Shown here one piece after another: positions 38,423 to 47,981 of a stretch of 64,000 nucleotides of DNA (positions within the stretch are counted from its first letter, which is position 1; each line of letters begins with the position of its first letter). Below the pieces are notes generated by a model that worked only from the letters and a program-made list of their open reading frames with translations, was not told the origin of the DNA and searched no databases. This DNA comes from an uncultured Oleispira sp. Its GTDB lineage: Bacteria > Pseudomonadota > Gammaproteobacteria > Pseudomonadales > Oceanobacteraceae. The stretch lies in assembly GCA_913061415.1 (NCBI GenBank), contig CAJXUD010000001.1, positions 496,001 to 560,000 of the forward strand, written 5' to 3'. The position numbers and the translations under genes are program-made.

Positions 38423-38842
38423 TTAACGAATGGCTAATTGGGTAAGGGCAATTAAAACAGCATAACGGGCTCCTTTACCGATCATGACTAGCAGGAAAAA
38501 TATTCTGAAGTGAGTGCGGGCTAATCCTGCGATTAAAGTCAGTGGATCGCCAATGATCGGTAGCCAAGCGAATAACAAACTCCACACTCCGTAGCGGTTA
38601 TAGAGTTGTTGGCCTTTCTGCCATGAGGCCGAGTCGTGATATTTATTCATAACATAGGCGCTGGCCCAATAGCCTATTGCGTAGTTAATGCAGCTGCCTA
38701 GAGTATTGCCAGTGGTCGCAACTAACCATAATAGCCATACATTATGGTTTTGTTCTAATAGAGCGATCAGCACGACTTCAGATCCCATAGGGAAGAGCGT
38801 TGAGGCAATCAGGGCTGAAAAAAATAATCCAAGGTAGGCCAT
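38423..38842 (-). CDS. yqaA: YqaA/DedA-like membrane protein
   Basis: A 139-residue protein with about four helices. It starts MAYLGLFFSALIASTLFPMG and carries GNTLGSCINYAIGYW and FAWLPIIGDPLTLIAGLAR, typical of YqaA (SNARE-associated/VTT fold). The ATG at 38842 (complement) is chosen; a longer frame up to 39028 overlaps thpR by more than 160 bases and adds sequence unlike the family. Members are linked to membrane lipid flipping; the role here is unproven. Confidence 0.87.
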   Translation of the reverse strand: MAYLGLFFSALIASTLFPMGSEVVLIALLEQNHNVWLLWLVATTGNTLGSCINYAIGYWASAYVMNKYHDSASWQKGQQLYNRYGVWSLLFAWLPIIGDPLTLIAGLARTHFRIFFLLVMIGKGARYAVLIALTQLAIR

Positions 38843-38861
38843 GTTGTATTGTCGCTTTTTA

Positions 38862-39473
38862 TTAATCGAGTGGAATTCGATGTAGCACGTGATAGCGACC
38901 TTGAATTTCGTGAGTATTATAGCGTGCAAATACCAGTTCTTTGACCATAAATTCGATTGCGGGAATATCAAGGGCCAAGAGCTGACGGAGTAGTTCAGGA
39001 ATTGAGTAAGCCTGCTTATAAAACCCAAGAGTTATGTGGGGAATATATTCACAGCCATCTTGCCCATCACGAACGTGATGCAGTTGATCGCGTATACTTG
39101 TGAGAGAGTTAGACGGATCTTTAATAGAAAGATAAGGCGCCGTGGTAAAGGTATTGGGAGCTGATGAGCTAATAGAGAAGGCCGGAATATGTGCCTGTTT
39201 TAATGCCTCTATTTGCTGTTGTAAATCGTGTTCAGTGAAGTGTTTTTCATCCAGTAAACCAGATGGGCTCAGTGTGATATGAGCTTGGCGTAAATAGTGG
39301 GGGTGTAATGTATCCGCAATGGCTTGCTGACAACGATTTAGCTGTTGTAGGCATTGTTGGCTCTGAACTTCGATCGCCCAAAATCCGTAGTATTTAATGC
39401 CTTGGTGCCATTCAAAAAAATCACGCAGCTCAGTTGGCTGCGTGATTTCGTTTTCTCGCTGGGTAGGTAGCAT
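38862..39473 (-). CDS. thpR: 2H phosphoesterase, RNA 2',3'-cyclic phosphodiesterase/ligase-like
   Basis: A 203-residue protein with the two H-x-T motifs that define the 2H family: His65-Ile-Thr67 in AHITLS and His146-Ile-Thr148 in PHITLG. It fits the ThpR/2'-5' RNA ligase-like group, which acts on 2',3'-cyclic phosphates in RNA. yqaA begins 19 bases after its stop on the same strand. The family member is clear; the natural substrate is not. Confidence 0.8.
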   Translation of the reverse strand: MLPTQRENEITQPTELRDFFEWHQGIKYYGFWAIEVQSQQCLQQLNRCQQAIADTLHPHYLRQAHITLSPSGLLDEKHFTEHDLQQQIEALKQAHIPAFSISSSAPNTFTTAPYLSIKDPSNSLTSIRDQLHHVRDGQDGCEYIPHITLGFYKQAYSIPELLRQLLALDIPAIEFMVKELVFARYNTHEIQGRYHVLHRIPLD

Positions 39474-39493
39474 TCTAAGTAATTAGAACGTGA

Positions 39494-40225
39494 TTAAAAA
39501 TCATATACCAAGGTAATGCCTACTAAAGAATCAGTGTTCTTAGTGCCCTCAGGAACATCGGTTGTATGCTTAACTTCGTAGCTGATTTTCATGGCTAGGC
39601 TACCGGTTAACGTACTTTGTAGACCCATGTCAGAAGTATAAACAGTCTTTGAATCGCCAGCCTCTACCGTGAATGCTTCGGTAAATTTAGCACTTTCGCC
39701 TAGGTTTACCAGTAAGTCTAACGATAAGCGGGCAACGGCTTCTTCAATAACTTTATCACCGTCTTCATTGCGATCTTCCAAAGCATCACGACGATAACCA
39801 GGGCCGGCTTCTAGATCTAGCTTACCGTTCTCATCTTCCCAAGCGTGGTAACCATAACCAACAGAAGTTGTGCTTTGATATTGGTAACCGTTAAAGCGAT
39901 CATCTTCATACAATGCTTGTGAGGTTAAATAATCTTTATCGCCAATCGCGTAATCAAATTTTAATGCCGCTAGGTATTTTTCTTTTGAACGCTCGCCGCT
40001 TTCTTCACTGGTTAACGCGACTAAACGCAAGCCTGACTTGAAAGGGCCTTCTTCGCGAGATACCTTGAATTTGCTGTTTAAACTTTGTGTATCACTATTA
40101 CCGCTGGTTTGGATAAAACCAAGCTCAGCGTTACCATCCCAAGTAACGTCTTCTGCGAAGCTCATACTAGGAAGAATTAAAGCGCTGCTCAACAGGCTTG
40201 TCGCTAATAAAGTCTTTTTCATCAT
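39494..40225 (-). CDS. DUF481 outer-membrane protein (YdiY-like)
   Basis: A 243-residue beta-barrel with a signal peptide ending near SFAED (residue 24). WDGNAELGFIQTSGNSDTQS is the DUF481 signature; the protein ends GITLVYDF with an aromatic terminus. E. coli YdiY and marine relatives are described as acid- or salt-induced outer-membrane proteins. It ends 20 bases upstream of thpR on the same strand. Confidence 0.9.
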   Translation of the reverse strand: MMKKTLLATSLLSSALILPSMSFAEDVTWDGNAELGFIQTSGNSDTQSLNSKFKVSREEGPFKSGLRLVALTSEESGERSKEKYLAALKFDYAIGDKDYLTSQALYEDDRFNGYQYQSTTSVGYGYHAWEDENGKLDLEAGPGYRRDALEDRNEDGDKVIEEAVARLSLDLLVNLGESAKFTEAFTVEAGDSKTVYTSDMGLQSTLTGSLAMKISYEVKHTTDVPEGTKNTDSLVGITLVYDF

Positions 40226-40572
40226 GTAGGGTTCCGTTTATGTATTAAGGTTTAAATACGATCTAGTCATTGGTTAATAGACAGTCATCGTTATATTTAT
40301 GATTTGAGGGTTGTTACATTGGCTCGTTACATTGATGATTAATTTAGAGTATTTCGAAGGATTTGTAAAAGTAAGTACAGCAGCTTTTACAGCATTTAAC
40401 TTTATTTCATCGCTTGTTATGACGGTTATGGTACTCCGCCTGGCCATGCTAAAAGCAAACGAGATGGGAACGAAGAAGCGACCAAGAGAGAATAATGGAA
40501 CAATGAGTTCGAAGCGCTTTGTTGTCGTTCTGTTATTATTTACTCGATAACAAATAATTAAATGGTGAGAGT
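40226..40572. other. Intergenic region with a possible gene remnant
   Basis: A 347-base gap holds the divergent promoters of the DUF481 gene (-) and the MATE gene (+). No clear operator is visible. It contains the possible remnant listed separately at 40274-40447 and one plus-strand frame (40311-40550) without a convincing ribosome binding site. Confidence 0.4.
40274..40447 (-). pseudogene. Possible remnant of a YjjX/ITPase-like gene
   Basis: The minus frame from ATG 40447 reads MARRSTITVITSDEIKLNAV and then KAAVLTFTNPSKY. This resembles the N-terminus of inosine/xanthosine triphosphatase YjjX (pattern V-x-S-x-N-x-x-K-I-x-A-V-x-x-A-F). It stops after 57 codons, about one third of a YjjX, and has no good ribosome binding site. 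It may be a decayed 5' end, or chance; the match is by eye. Confidence 0.22.
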
Positions 40573-41937
40573 GTGAGAACAGCGATTGTTTCAGGCCCTG
40601 TTGGCGAAGTGCTTTATAAGCTGACACTCCCGATGGTCATTGGCATTGTTGCCGTCTTTTTCTTTAACCTAGTCGATACCTTCTTTATTTCCCTGTTAGG
40701 CACTCAAAGCCTAGCCGCGGTGAGTTTTACTATGCCTATTGCGATGGTGGTGATGAATTTAGCCATTGGTTTAGGCATTGCGTCATCTGCATTAATTGCT
40801 CGCGCGACGGGTGAGAAAAATAATACACTCGCCCAGCACTACGTGATTGCCGCCTTGCTACTCACCTTGGCCCTAGCAGGAGTGATGCTGGTGGCTGGCT
40901 TAATGTTTAATGATCAATTATTTGGCTTGCTCGGTGCTAATGACGCGTTATTGCCGTTAATCTGGCAATACATGCAGTACTTTTGGCCGGGTATTGTCGT
41001 GATGATGTTAATGATCGTTATTAGTAGCAGCATGAGAGCGGTCGGCAATACAAAATTACCCAGCATGATGATGCTAGGCTCTGCGGTCTTAAATGCGATA
41101 TTAGATCCCATCTTAATTTTTGGTATTGGCCCGATTGAAGGCATGGGCGTTGCCGGAGCAGCACTTGCGAGTGCCTTATGCTGGCTAATAGTGGTACTGG
41201 TAATGTTGTACTCATTAGTCAAAATCGATTTATTACACTGGGGAACACTAACGCTGAAAGAAATATTCAGCATTTGGCAGCGCTTAATGGCGTTGGGTAT
41301 TCCTGCGATGATTACCAACGTATTAGTCCCCGTAGCCAGTGCTTTTCTATTAGCGATGATTGCACCAATGGGAGAGCAGGCCGTGGCGGCATTTGGTGTT
41401 GGGGCCAGAATAGAGCCGTTTGTGATTGTGGCTATTTTAGCACTCACATCGACCTTGCCTGTTTTTGTTGGGCAGAACTTTTCAGCGGGCCAGCATGAAA
41501 GAATCTGGCAGGCGCTGTCGATCGCTGTGCGTTTTATCTTGGCCTGGCAGGTCTTGGTCTGGTTAGTATTGTGGGGCGTATCGCCTTATCTAGCGACCAT
41601 CTTCTCTCAAGATCCGATTGTGCTCGATAAGATCGTCAGTTACTTAATGATTATGCCGGTGGGGTATGCGGGAATGGGGATCGTCTTATGTGCGAACTCA
41701 GCACTCAATGCATTACAAAAAACCAGCGTCTCTATGCTACTTAACTTAGTCAGATTGAGTGTTTTTTATGTGCCGCTGGCTTGGCTAGGCGGTCATTTTT
41801 ATGGCTTTGAAGGTTTATTATTAGGCGCCTCTGCGGGTAACTTAATAGCAGGTTGTATCGTCTGGGGCTTGATCAAGAAAGCTCAAGATAAGCAGATGTT
41901 TGGCGTAAAGAATGTCTCTACGCCTTTGCAGTGCTAA
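40573..41937 (+). CDS. MATE-family multidrug/Na+ antiporter
   Basis: A 454-residue membrane protein with about twelve helices and MATE features: LPMVIGIVAVFFFNLVDTFF, LGTQSLAAVSFTMP and, in the second half, ALGIPAMITNVLVPV. Members export drugs or organic cations using Na+ or H+. The start is GTG 40573, with GGTGAG upstream. It ends two bases before the convergent DUF962 gene. Confidence 0.92.
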   Translation: MRTAIVSGPVGEVLYKLTLPMVIGIVAVFFFNLVDTFFISLLGTQSLAAVSFTMPIAMVVMNLAIGLGIASSALIARATGEKNNTLAQHYVIAALLLTLALAGVMLVAGLMFNDQLFGLLGANDALLPLIWQYMQYFWPGIVVMMLMIVISSSMRAVGNTKLPSMMMLGSAVLNAILDPILIFGIGPIEGMGVAGAALASALCWLIVVLVMLYSLVKIDLLHWGTLTLKEIFSIWQRLMALGIPAMITNVLVPVASAFLLAMIAPMGEQAVAAFGVGARIEPFVIVAILALTSTLPVFVGQNFSAGQHERIWQALSIAVRFILAWQVLVWLVLWGVSPYLATIFSQDPIVLDKIVSYLMIMPVGYAGMGIVLCANSALNALQKTSVSMLLNLVRLSVFYVPLAWLGGHFYGFEGLLLGASAGNLIAGCIVWGLIKKAQDKQMFGVKNVSTPLQC

Positions 41938-41939
41938 GA

Positions 41940-42266
41940 CTACAGTTTGTCCACTGACTTGCGAAAGCGACCCAACAAAAAATCTTTCAGCATTACCCAG
42001 TCGCCTATGAAGCTATACAGCGGATATTTAAAAGTGGCTGGGCGATTGTGCTCAATAAAAAAGTGCGCGACCCAAGCAAAGCCATATCCCATTAATGGCA
42101 TAAACCACAACGCCATGTAATTCCCTGTAATAATCGCATAAGCAATAATCGACAATACCCCAAAGCTACCGATGTAATGCAGTGCTCGGCACATAGGATG
42201 GCTGTGTTCACTTAGATAAAAAGGGTAGAACTCGGTAAAAGATTGAAAGCGCTTTTCATCGGACAT
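41940..42266 (-). CDS. DUF962/Mpo1-like membrane protein
   Basis: A 108-residue protein: FTEFYPFYLSEHSHPMCRAL, then HYIGS and WVAHFFIEHNRPATF. These conserved histidines match DUF962 (Mpo1), a family whose yeast member is an Fe(II)-dependent dioxygenase in 2-hydroxy fatty-acid breakdown. Two hydrophobic helices lie at about 33-50 and 52-70. The bacterial role is unproven. Confidence 0.88.
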   Translation of the reverse strand: MSDEKRFQSFTEFYPFYLSEHSHPMCRALHYIGSFGVLSIIAYAIITGNYMALWFMPLMGYGFAWVAHFFIEHNRPATFKYPLYSFIGDWVMLKDFLLGRFRKSVDKL

Positions 42267-42583
42267 CTCTGACTCTCTGTATAATTATTGTTTTAATCAA
42301 GAGTATTACGAAGCAGCGAGTGGAGCAAGAGCAGTCTAGCTAGACTTTCTTATGAATGGCGTTATTTATAAATAGTACTGTTTATCAAATACAGCAGGTT
42401 GGAACGGTGACTTGGGCATTGAGTTTAGTTGTTCGTTTCTGGTGGCGTCATCTGGCATGGATGCCAGATACGAGCTTACAGGGAAGGGAGGTACGACCGA
42501 GTATTCACAGCGTCCCCAGAAACGAATAACTGAATACAGTGTGAGATAAGCCCCCACAGTATCCAGTTCAAAAGTGACTGAAT
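42267..42583. other. Intergenic region containing an inverted-repeat element
   Basis: A 317-base gap between two leftward genes. It is filled mostly by the inverted-repeat element at 42415-42543. The small frame at 42366-42557 is not convincing as a gene. Confidence 0.5.
42415..42543. repeat. REP/MITE-like inverted-repeat element
   Basis: Outer arms TCGTTTCTGG (42433-42442) and CCAGAAACGA (42516-42525) are exact inverted copies, and imperfect pairing continues outward to about 42415 and 42543. Inside is the perfect hairpin ATCTGGCAT-GG-ATGCCAGAT (42450-42469). Nested hairpins with no coding potential fit a short palindromic repeat or a miniature element without a transposase; only one copy was seen in the window. 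Confidence 0.65.
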
Positions 42584-43759
42584 CTAACGCTCAATAGAAA
42601 GCGCAACACCCATACCACCACCAATGCACAAAGTCGCAAGACCTTTGTTTGCATCCTGACGAATCATTTCGTGCAATAGCGTGATCAATACACGGCAACC
42701 GGAAGCACCGATTGGGTGGCCTAAAGCAATCGCACCACCGTTGACATTGACCTTGTTAGTATCCCACTCAAGGCCTTTATTCACAGATAAAGCTTGAACC
42801 GCAAACGCTTCGTTCGCTTCTACTAGATCAAGATCATTAATATCCCAACCGGCTTTCGCTAAACACTTCTTAACCGCAGGAATAGGGCCCGTGCCCATAA
42901 TCGTAGGATCAACACCGGCGCTAGCATAGCCAGAGATGGTCGCCAAAATAGGCAAACCTAATTCTTCTGCTTTTTCACGGCTGGCCAACATGACGGCTGC
43001 TGCGCCATCGTTTAATGAAGACGCGTTACCGGCGGTAACCGTGCCGTCTTTTTTAAACGCCGCGCGCATGCCTGAAAGTTTTTCCGCAGACACTGCGCGT
43101 GGGCCTTCGTCAGTATCAAAAACGATATCATCGCCACGACGCTGAGGAATAGTGACTGGGGTAATCTCATCTTTGAATTTACCCGCTTCGATTGCGGCCA
43201 ATGCTTTGGCTTGTGATTGCGCAGCAAATTCATCTTGCTCGCAGCGAGGAATTTCAAACTGGTCAGCAATGTTTTCAGCGGTGATGCCCATATGGTAATC
43301 GTTAAACGCATCCCAAAGGCCATCGGTAATCATAGTATCAACCATGTTCCAGTTGCCCATGCGCTGACCATTGCGAGAATTAGGTAAGACGTGAGCCGAG
43401 TTAGACATAGACTCCTGACCGCCGGCAATAATCACATCGGCATCCCCTGCTTTAATCGCTTGCGCGGCTAAATGAAGCGCTTTTAGACCGGAACCACAGA
43501 CTTTGTTAATCGTCATGGCAGAAGCCGTTGCAGGGATGCCAGCTTTAATAGCGGCTTGGCGTGCAGGGTTTTGTCCACAGCCTGCAGTCAAAACCTGGCC
43601 CATCAATACTTCGTCGATAGTATCTGGTGAAATGCCTGTTTTTTCGATCAAAGAACGAATAACAATCGCGCCCAGTTCAGTAGCTTGTAGGCTCGCAAGT
43701 GAACCACCAAAGGTACCAATGGCGGTACGGGTTGCAGCGACGATAACGACGTCTGTCAT
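42584..43759 (-). CDS. Acetyl-CoA acetyltransferase (biosynthetic thiolase)
   Basis: A 391-residue thiolase with catalytic Cys88 (NKVCGSG), His348 ([10 protein letters not shown]) and Cys378 (CIGGGMG), positions nearly identical to Zoogloea PhaA. It condenses two acetyl-CoA to acetoacetyl-CoA or cleaves it. ATG 43759 (complement) is preceded by GGAGAG; an in-frame TTG four codons upstream is discarded. No phaB or phaC lies near, so a polyhydroxyalkanoate role is not shown. It is the closer of the two thiolases in the window to the AtoB/PhaA type. Confidence 0.95.
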   Translation of the reverse strand: MTDVVIVAATRTAIGTFGGSLASLQATELGAIVIRSLIEKTGISPDTIDEVLMGQVLTAGCGQNPARQAAIKAGIPATASAMTINKVCGSGLKALHLAAQAIKAGDADVIIAGGQESMSNSAHVLPNSRNGQRMGNWNMVDTMITDGLWDAFNDYHMGITAENIADQFEIPRCEQDEFAAQSQAKALAAIEAGKFKDEITPVTIPQRRGDDIVFDTDEGPRAVSAEKLSGMRAAFKKDGTVTAGNASSLNDGAAAVMLASREKAEELGLPILATISGYASAGVDPTIMGTGPIPAVKKCLAKAGWDINDLDLVEANEAFAVQALSVNKGLEWDTNKVNVNGGAIALGHPIGASGCRVLITLLHEMIRQDANKGLATLCIGGGMGVALSIER

Positions 43760-43906
43760 AAGGCTCTCCAAATAGGAATAATATAAAAGGATGACAAAAA
43801 TTAGAATGTAGGGTTGATTATACCCTCTGATTCATCAGGAATCAGCTCTCAGAAATCAGCTCATAGGATCAGCACAAAAGATTTGAACTAACCCTATGAT
43901 AAAAAG

Positions 43907-45559
43907 CTACAACAGATCCTGCATTTTTTTATAGGCTTGCACTAAACCACTGGTAGAACTATCAAACGCGGCACTGGAAGTTTGGCCTTCTAACGCAGCC
44001 AGTACGTTATTGCCCATATCTTTACCCAATTCAACACCCCATTGGTCGAAGGAGTTTACACCCCAAATCATTCCCTGAGCGGCGACCTTATGTTCGTAAA
44101 GAGCAATCAAGGCGCCGACCGAGTGAGGCGTCGATTTTGGAAAATAAAGCGTATTACTTGGGCGGTTACCAGGAATCACTTTTTGTGCGGCTAAGGCAAT
44201 CGATTCGCCTTCACTCATACCCGCGGCTAAGCATTCATCAATCGCTTGTTGCTCAGTTTTACCAGTTAATAATGCTTGGCTCTGAGACAGAGCATTTGAT
44301 ACCAGCATGGCATGAAAATTATCAATCGGGTTATGACTGCGCATGGGCAAAATGAAATCACTGGGTGAAAAGTGTGTGCCTTGGTGCAATAGCTGATGGT
44401 AAGCATGCTGACCATTAGAGCCAACACCGCCCCAAATAATCGGGCCCGTGTGGTAATCAACTTTACGGCCATCGATACCAATCGACTTACCGTTACTTTC
44501 CATATCCAACTGTTGCAGGTGGGCAGGCAAACCGCGTAAATAGTGGTCGTAAGGTAAGATAGCTTGCGACGTAATACCATAAAAGTTTACATACCACACG
44601 CCAAGTAATGCCATGATAACCGGCATGTTTTTTTCCATCGGGGCAGTACGAAAGTGTTCATCCATTGCATGGGCGCCGCGCAGCATCTCACGGAAATTAT
44701 CAATACCAATCGCTAGTGCAAGCGGCAAACCAATGGCTGACCACAATGAGTAACGACCGCCAACCCAATCCCACATAGGGAAAATATTTTCTTTAGCAAT
44801 ACCAAACTCAACCGCTTTTTCGACATTAGCCGATACCGCCGCAAAGTGCTTAGGCAAATCATCCACTTCGCCCCCATTACTAAGGAACCACTGACGACAA
44901 GCTAACGCATTCTTCAATGTTTCTTGCGTACCAAAAGACTTCGACTGAACGATGAATAGCGTACTTTCAGGGCTTAAGTGTTTTAAAATTTCAGTAATGT
45001 GCGAGCCATCGATATTAGCGAGGTAGTGCACATTAATTTGATTATCGTTATAAGGCTTCAACGCGCTTGAGGCTAACTTAGGCCCTAAGAACGAACCGCC
45101 AATACCAATAGACACAACATCGGTAAACGGTTTGTTGGTATAGCCACGCCAATGCTTACGGCGTACTTTCCAGCAAAATTCTTCCATGCGATTCATGGTA
45201 TCGCGCACTTCTGGCATAACATCGACACCGTCGACGATAACAGGGCGATCGCTGAAATTTCGTAATGCGGTATGAAGTGCTGGGCGTTGCTCGCTGCGAT
45301 TAACCAACTCGCCTTCAAACAGTGCTTTTATTTGTGCGGGCAGATCACGTTTTTTTGCCAGCTGCGTCAATAAGGACATCGTCTCGCTGGTAATGCGATT
45401 TTTTGAATAATCCAGCGTCAGGCCAGCAGCTTCCAAGCTGAAACGGTCAAAACGCTGATTATCTTGCTTAAACCAATCCAGCATATGTTGCGGCTGGGTC
45501 TGAGCATAGTGATCTTTAAGCTGCTGCCAAATATCTAGGCGTTGAAGAGGCGTGCCCAT
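43907..45559 (-). CDS. pgi: Glucose-6-phosphate isomerase
   Basis: A 550-residue enzyme interconverting glucose 6-phosphate and fructose 6-phosphate. SIGIGGSFLGPKLAS, WDWVGGRYSLWSAIGLPLA and SFDQWGVELGKDMG are the PGI signatures. Length is normal. It follows panD in the leftward pcnB-folK-panB-panC-panD-pgi series also found in Pseudomonas; a terminator lies between panD and pgi. Confidence 0.97.
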   Translation of the reverse strand: MGTPLQRLDIWQQLKDHYAQTQPQHMLDWFKQDNQRFDRFSLEAAGLTLDYSKNRITSETMSLLTQLAKKRDLPAQIKALFEGELVNRSEQRPALHTALRNFSDRPVIVDGVDVMPEVRDTMNRMEEFCWKVRRKHWRGYTNKPFTDVVSIGIGGSFLGPKLASSALKPYNDNQINVHYLANIDGSHITEILKHLSPESTLFIVQSKSFGTQETLKNALACRQWFLSNGGEVDDLPKHFAAVSANVEKAVEFGIAKENIFPMWDWVGGRYSLWSAIGLPLALAIGIDNFREMLRGAHAMDEHFRTAPMEKNMPVIMALLGVWYVNFYGITSQAILPYDHYLRGLPAHLQQLDMESNGKSIGIDGRKVDYHTGPIIWGGVGSNGQHAYHQLLHQGTHFSPSDFILPMRSHNPIDNFHAMLVSNALSQSQALLTGKTEQQAIDECLAAGMSEGESIALAAQKVIPGNRPSNTLYFPKSTPHSVGALIALYEHKVAAQGMIWGVNSFDQWGVELGKDMGNNVLAALEGQTSSAAFDSSTSGLVQAYKKMQDLL

Positions 45560-45665
45560 AATAGTCCTTATATGAGTCGAAAATCAGAGTTACAGGCAGT
45601 ATAAACTTTTGACTACCGATGGGACAGAGGGCAAAGAGTGCATTTTGAACTAGAGCGTCAGAAAC

Positions 45666-45690
45666 AAAAACGCCACAGCAAGTGTGGCGT
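45666..45690 (-). terminator. Rho-independent terminator after panD
   Basis: ACGCCACA (45670-45677) and TGTGGCGT (45683-45690) form an 8-bp stem with loop GCAAG. In the minus direction a U-run follows (AAAAA at 45665-45669). It lies 38 bases after the panD stop. Confidence 0.88.
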
Positions 45691-45727
45691 ATGAATCTTC
45701 AAGGTTGTAAATCGAGCTTAATGTCGA

Positions 45728-46108
45728 TTAAGCAACCTGAACAGGAATGTCGAAGCTGGTATGGCTTACGGTATTATCAGCATTGGTATAAACCATTTTA
45801 GGTTTAAAGTTTTCCAATTCTTTCTCGTCGTAAGTGCCATAAGCACAAATGATTAAGCGGTCGCCGACTTGTGCCAAACGTGCAGCAGCACCATTGACAG
45901 AGATAATGCCTGAATTATCTTCACCACGGATAACATAAGTGGTGAAACGAGCACCGTTTTCCATGTTGTAGATTTGAATTTGTTCAAACTCGCGCATGCC
46001 TGCTAATTCTAACAACTTACCGTCGATAGCGCAGGAGCCTTCATAATTCAATACGGCCTGTGTGACTCGAGCCTGGTGTATCTTGGCTTTCAGCATTGTG
46101 GACTGCAT
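45728..46108 (-). CDS. panD: Aspartate 1-decarboxylase
   Basis: A 126-residue pyruvoyl enzyme making beta-alanine from aspartate for pantothenate. The self-cleavage site is Gly24-Ser25 in [10 protein letters not shown], the same number as in E. coli, which supports this start. [20 protein letters not shown] is conserved. It lies downstream of panC with a gap of about 106 bases. Confidence 0.97.
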   Translation of the reverse strand: MQSTMLKAKIHQARVTQAVLNYEGSCAIDGKLLELAGMREFEQIQIYNMENGARFTTYVIRGEDNSGIISVNGAAARLAQVGDRLIICAYGTYDEKELENFKPKMVYTNADNTVSHTSFDIPVQVA

Positions 46109-46214
46109 AGAAAAAACCTTTAATCCGGTTACGTCTCAATGACTCAGCAGGCAAAATGGCCTCTGTTTTCATTGGTTAATTTATAGCCTTATTGAAGGCG
46201 GTGCGCAGTATGCC

Positions 46215-47081
46215 CTAATCGCTAGTTCGATTCAACGGAAATGGCAAATTATCAATAAGGCGCGCACTGCCTAAGAAGGCAGCAATAAGTACCACTAGTT
46301 GATCATCGTCAGCAGTGGCGGGCTTTAGATCAGATACTCGGCACAGCGATAAATAGTCAACTTTGAAGCCTTGTTTATTCAAGCGCTGCTGAGTTTGCTC
46401 TAATGTTGTGACGAAATCATTACCCTGTTGTACCGCAGTAGCCACCTCTTGAAGCGCTTTATAAAGCGCAGGTGCTAAGGCAAGCTCTTCCGTTGAAAGG
46501 TAGCCATTGCGCGAACTTAGCGCTAAACCATCACTATTACGCTCAGTCGATACGCCAACGATATCGACAGGAATGCATAGGTCAGCAACCATTTTACGAA
46601 TAACGGCTAACTGCTGAAAGTCTTTCTCGCCAAAAAAAGCCTTGTCCGCTTGTGCCATATTTAATAGCTTGGTAACGACCGTCGCAACACCATCAAAGTG
46701 TCCTGGGCGAGAGCCACCGCATAATCCCATGGAAACATCAGGAACAGAGACAATAGTCTGGCTTTCTTGACCGTTCGGATACATTTCATCGACGGTGGGT
46801 GCGAAGAGTAAGTTGCAACTATTCTCGGTTAATAGCGCTTGATCTTGCTCTAACGTACGAGGGTAATTGGTTAAATCGCTTTTATCATTAAACTGCAAAG
46901 GATTGACGAAGATGCTTGCGACAACAAGGTCGCAATGCTTTTTCGCTTGCTTGATAAGGCTCATGTGGCCGGCATGAAGGTTGCCCATGGTCGGAACAAA
47001 GCCGACGCTCAAACCTTTGAATTTTGCATGCTGCACAAATTCGCGTAATTCAGAGACAGTAGAAACCGTTAATAAACTCAT
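46215..47081 (-). CDS. panC: Pantothenate synthetase (pantoate-beta-alanine ligase)
   Basis: A 288-residue ATP-dependent ligase joining pantoate and beta-alanine. VPTMGNLHAGHMSLI holds the HIGH-like ATP motif; FFGEKDFQQLAVIRKMV and SSRNGYLS are further signatures. It lies between panB and panD. Confidence 0.97.
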   Translation of the reverse strand: MSLLTVSTVSELREFVQHAKFKGLSVGFVPTMGNLHAGHMSLIKQAKKHCDLVVASIFVNPLQFNDKSDLTNYPRTLEQDQALLTENSCNLLFAPTVDEMYPNGQESQTIVSVPDVSMGLCGGSRPGHFDGVATVVTKLLNMAQADKAFFGEKDFQQLAVIRKMVADLCIPVDIVGVSTERNSDGLALSSRNGYLSTEELALAPALYKALQEVATAVQQGNDFVTTLEQTQQRLNKQGFKVDYLSLCRVSDLKPATADDDQLVVLIAAFLGSARLIDNLPFPLNRTSD

Positions 47082-47123
47082 ACTAAAACCAACTTTGAAA
47101 AGCGGACTTAAAACACTAAAAGA

Positions 47124-47918
47124 TTAAGAGAATACGTGATCGGAACCAGGAAATAGCCCCGCTTTCACTTCTTCGCCATATGCCGCAATTGCTTGCTGTG
47201 GAGTACGGCCATCAATCATGAAATTTTTAACAAACTTAGGCGTATGACCCACATTCAATCCCAGCATGTCATAAACAACCAAGACCTGAGCATCGGTATC
47301 ACTGCCCGCGCCAATACCAATAACCGGAACATCAACGGCTTCAGTGATGGCTTTACCTAAACTGCTAGGAACGCATTCTAATAGAATGCAATCAGCGCCA
47401 GCAGCAGCCAGTGCTTTAGAATGTTCGATCATAGCCTGTGCTTTTGCTTCATCACGGCCTTGAACACGATAACCGCCAAGCTTGTTCACTGATTGAGGTG
47501 TTAAACCTAGGTGAGCGCATACAGGAACGCCTTGACGGGCTAGGGTTTCAACCAAAGGCACTAACCAATCGTCGCCTTCAACTTTAACCATGTGCGCACC
47601 GGCTTGCATTAATAATGCCGCGTTGGCCTGACCCTGCTCTACTGTGCTGTAACTCATAAATGGCATGTCGGCCATAATAAGCGCACCTTGGTTTCCCTGA
47701 GCCACACAGCGGGTGTGGTACTCCATATCAGTCATGGTGACCGGCAAAGTACTTTCTTTACCTTGGCAGACCATACCTAAAGAATCACCAACTAATAAAA
47801 CCTCAATCCCAGCGCTGCTGGCAATGTGGCTAAAAGTTGCGTCGTAAGCGGTCAATACGCTGAATTTTTCGCCCTTACGTTTGCATTCACTAAGGGTACG
47901 GATGCTGACATTATTCAT
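47124..47918 (-). CDS. panB: 3-methyl-2-oxobutanoate hydroxymethyltransferase
   Basis: A 264-residue enzyme converting 2-oxoisovalerate to ketopantoate with methylene-tetrahydrofolate. [30 protein letters not shown] and IGIGAG are family motifs; metal ligands lie in GDS and near VKVEGD. It is second in the panB-panC-panD order and follows folK. Confidence 0.97.
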   Translation of the reverse strand: MNNVSIRTLSECKRKGEKFSVLTAYDATFSHIASSAGIEVLLVGDSLGMVCQGKESTLPVTMTDMEYHTRCVAQGNQGALIMADMPFMSYSTVEQGQANAALLMQAGAHMVKVEGDDWLVPLVETLARQGVPVCAHLGLTPQSVNKLGGYRVQGRDEAKAQAMIEHSKALAAAGADCILLECVPSSLGKAITEAVDVPVIGIGAGSDTDAQVLVVYDMLGLNVGHTPKFVKNFMIDGRTPQQAIAAYGEEVKAGLFPGSDHVFS

Positions 47919-47981
47919 GCTGTGCCTCAGGTATTCTAATATGGATCACAATTAATAACGGAGTCGATTATGTTGCCACGA

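Noticed and set aside
38843-39028. Longer N-terminus for the YqaA-like protein
   Set aside because: It would overlap thpR by more than 160 bases and adds residues unlike the family; the ATG at 38842 matches the family start.
40311-40550. Plus-strand frame of 79 codons before the MATE gene
   Set aside because: No ribosome binding site, no recognisable family, and it overlaps the promoter region of the two divergent genes.
40448-40627. Upstream extension of the minus-strand frame into the MATE gene
   Set aside because: It overlaps the MATE coding start and has no start signal; only the part below 40448 resembles a protein family.
42366-42557. Minus-strand frame of 63 codons in the inverted-repeat element
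   Set aside because: It runs through both hairpin arms and has no ribosome binding site or protein-like composition.
43760-43771. TTG start four codons upstream for the second thiolase
   Set aside because: It lies inside the ribosome binding site of the ATG at 43759, and the family starts at that ATG.
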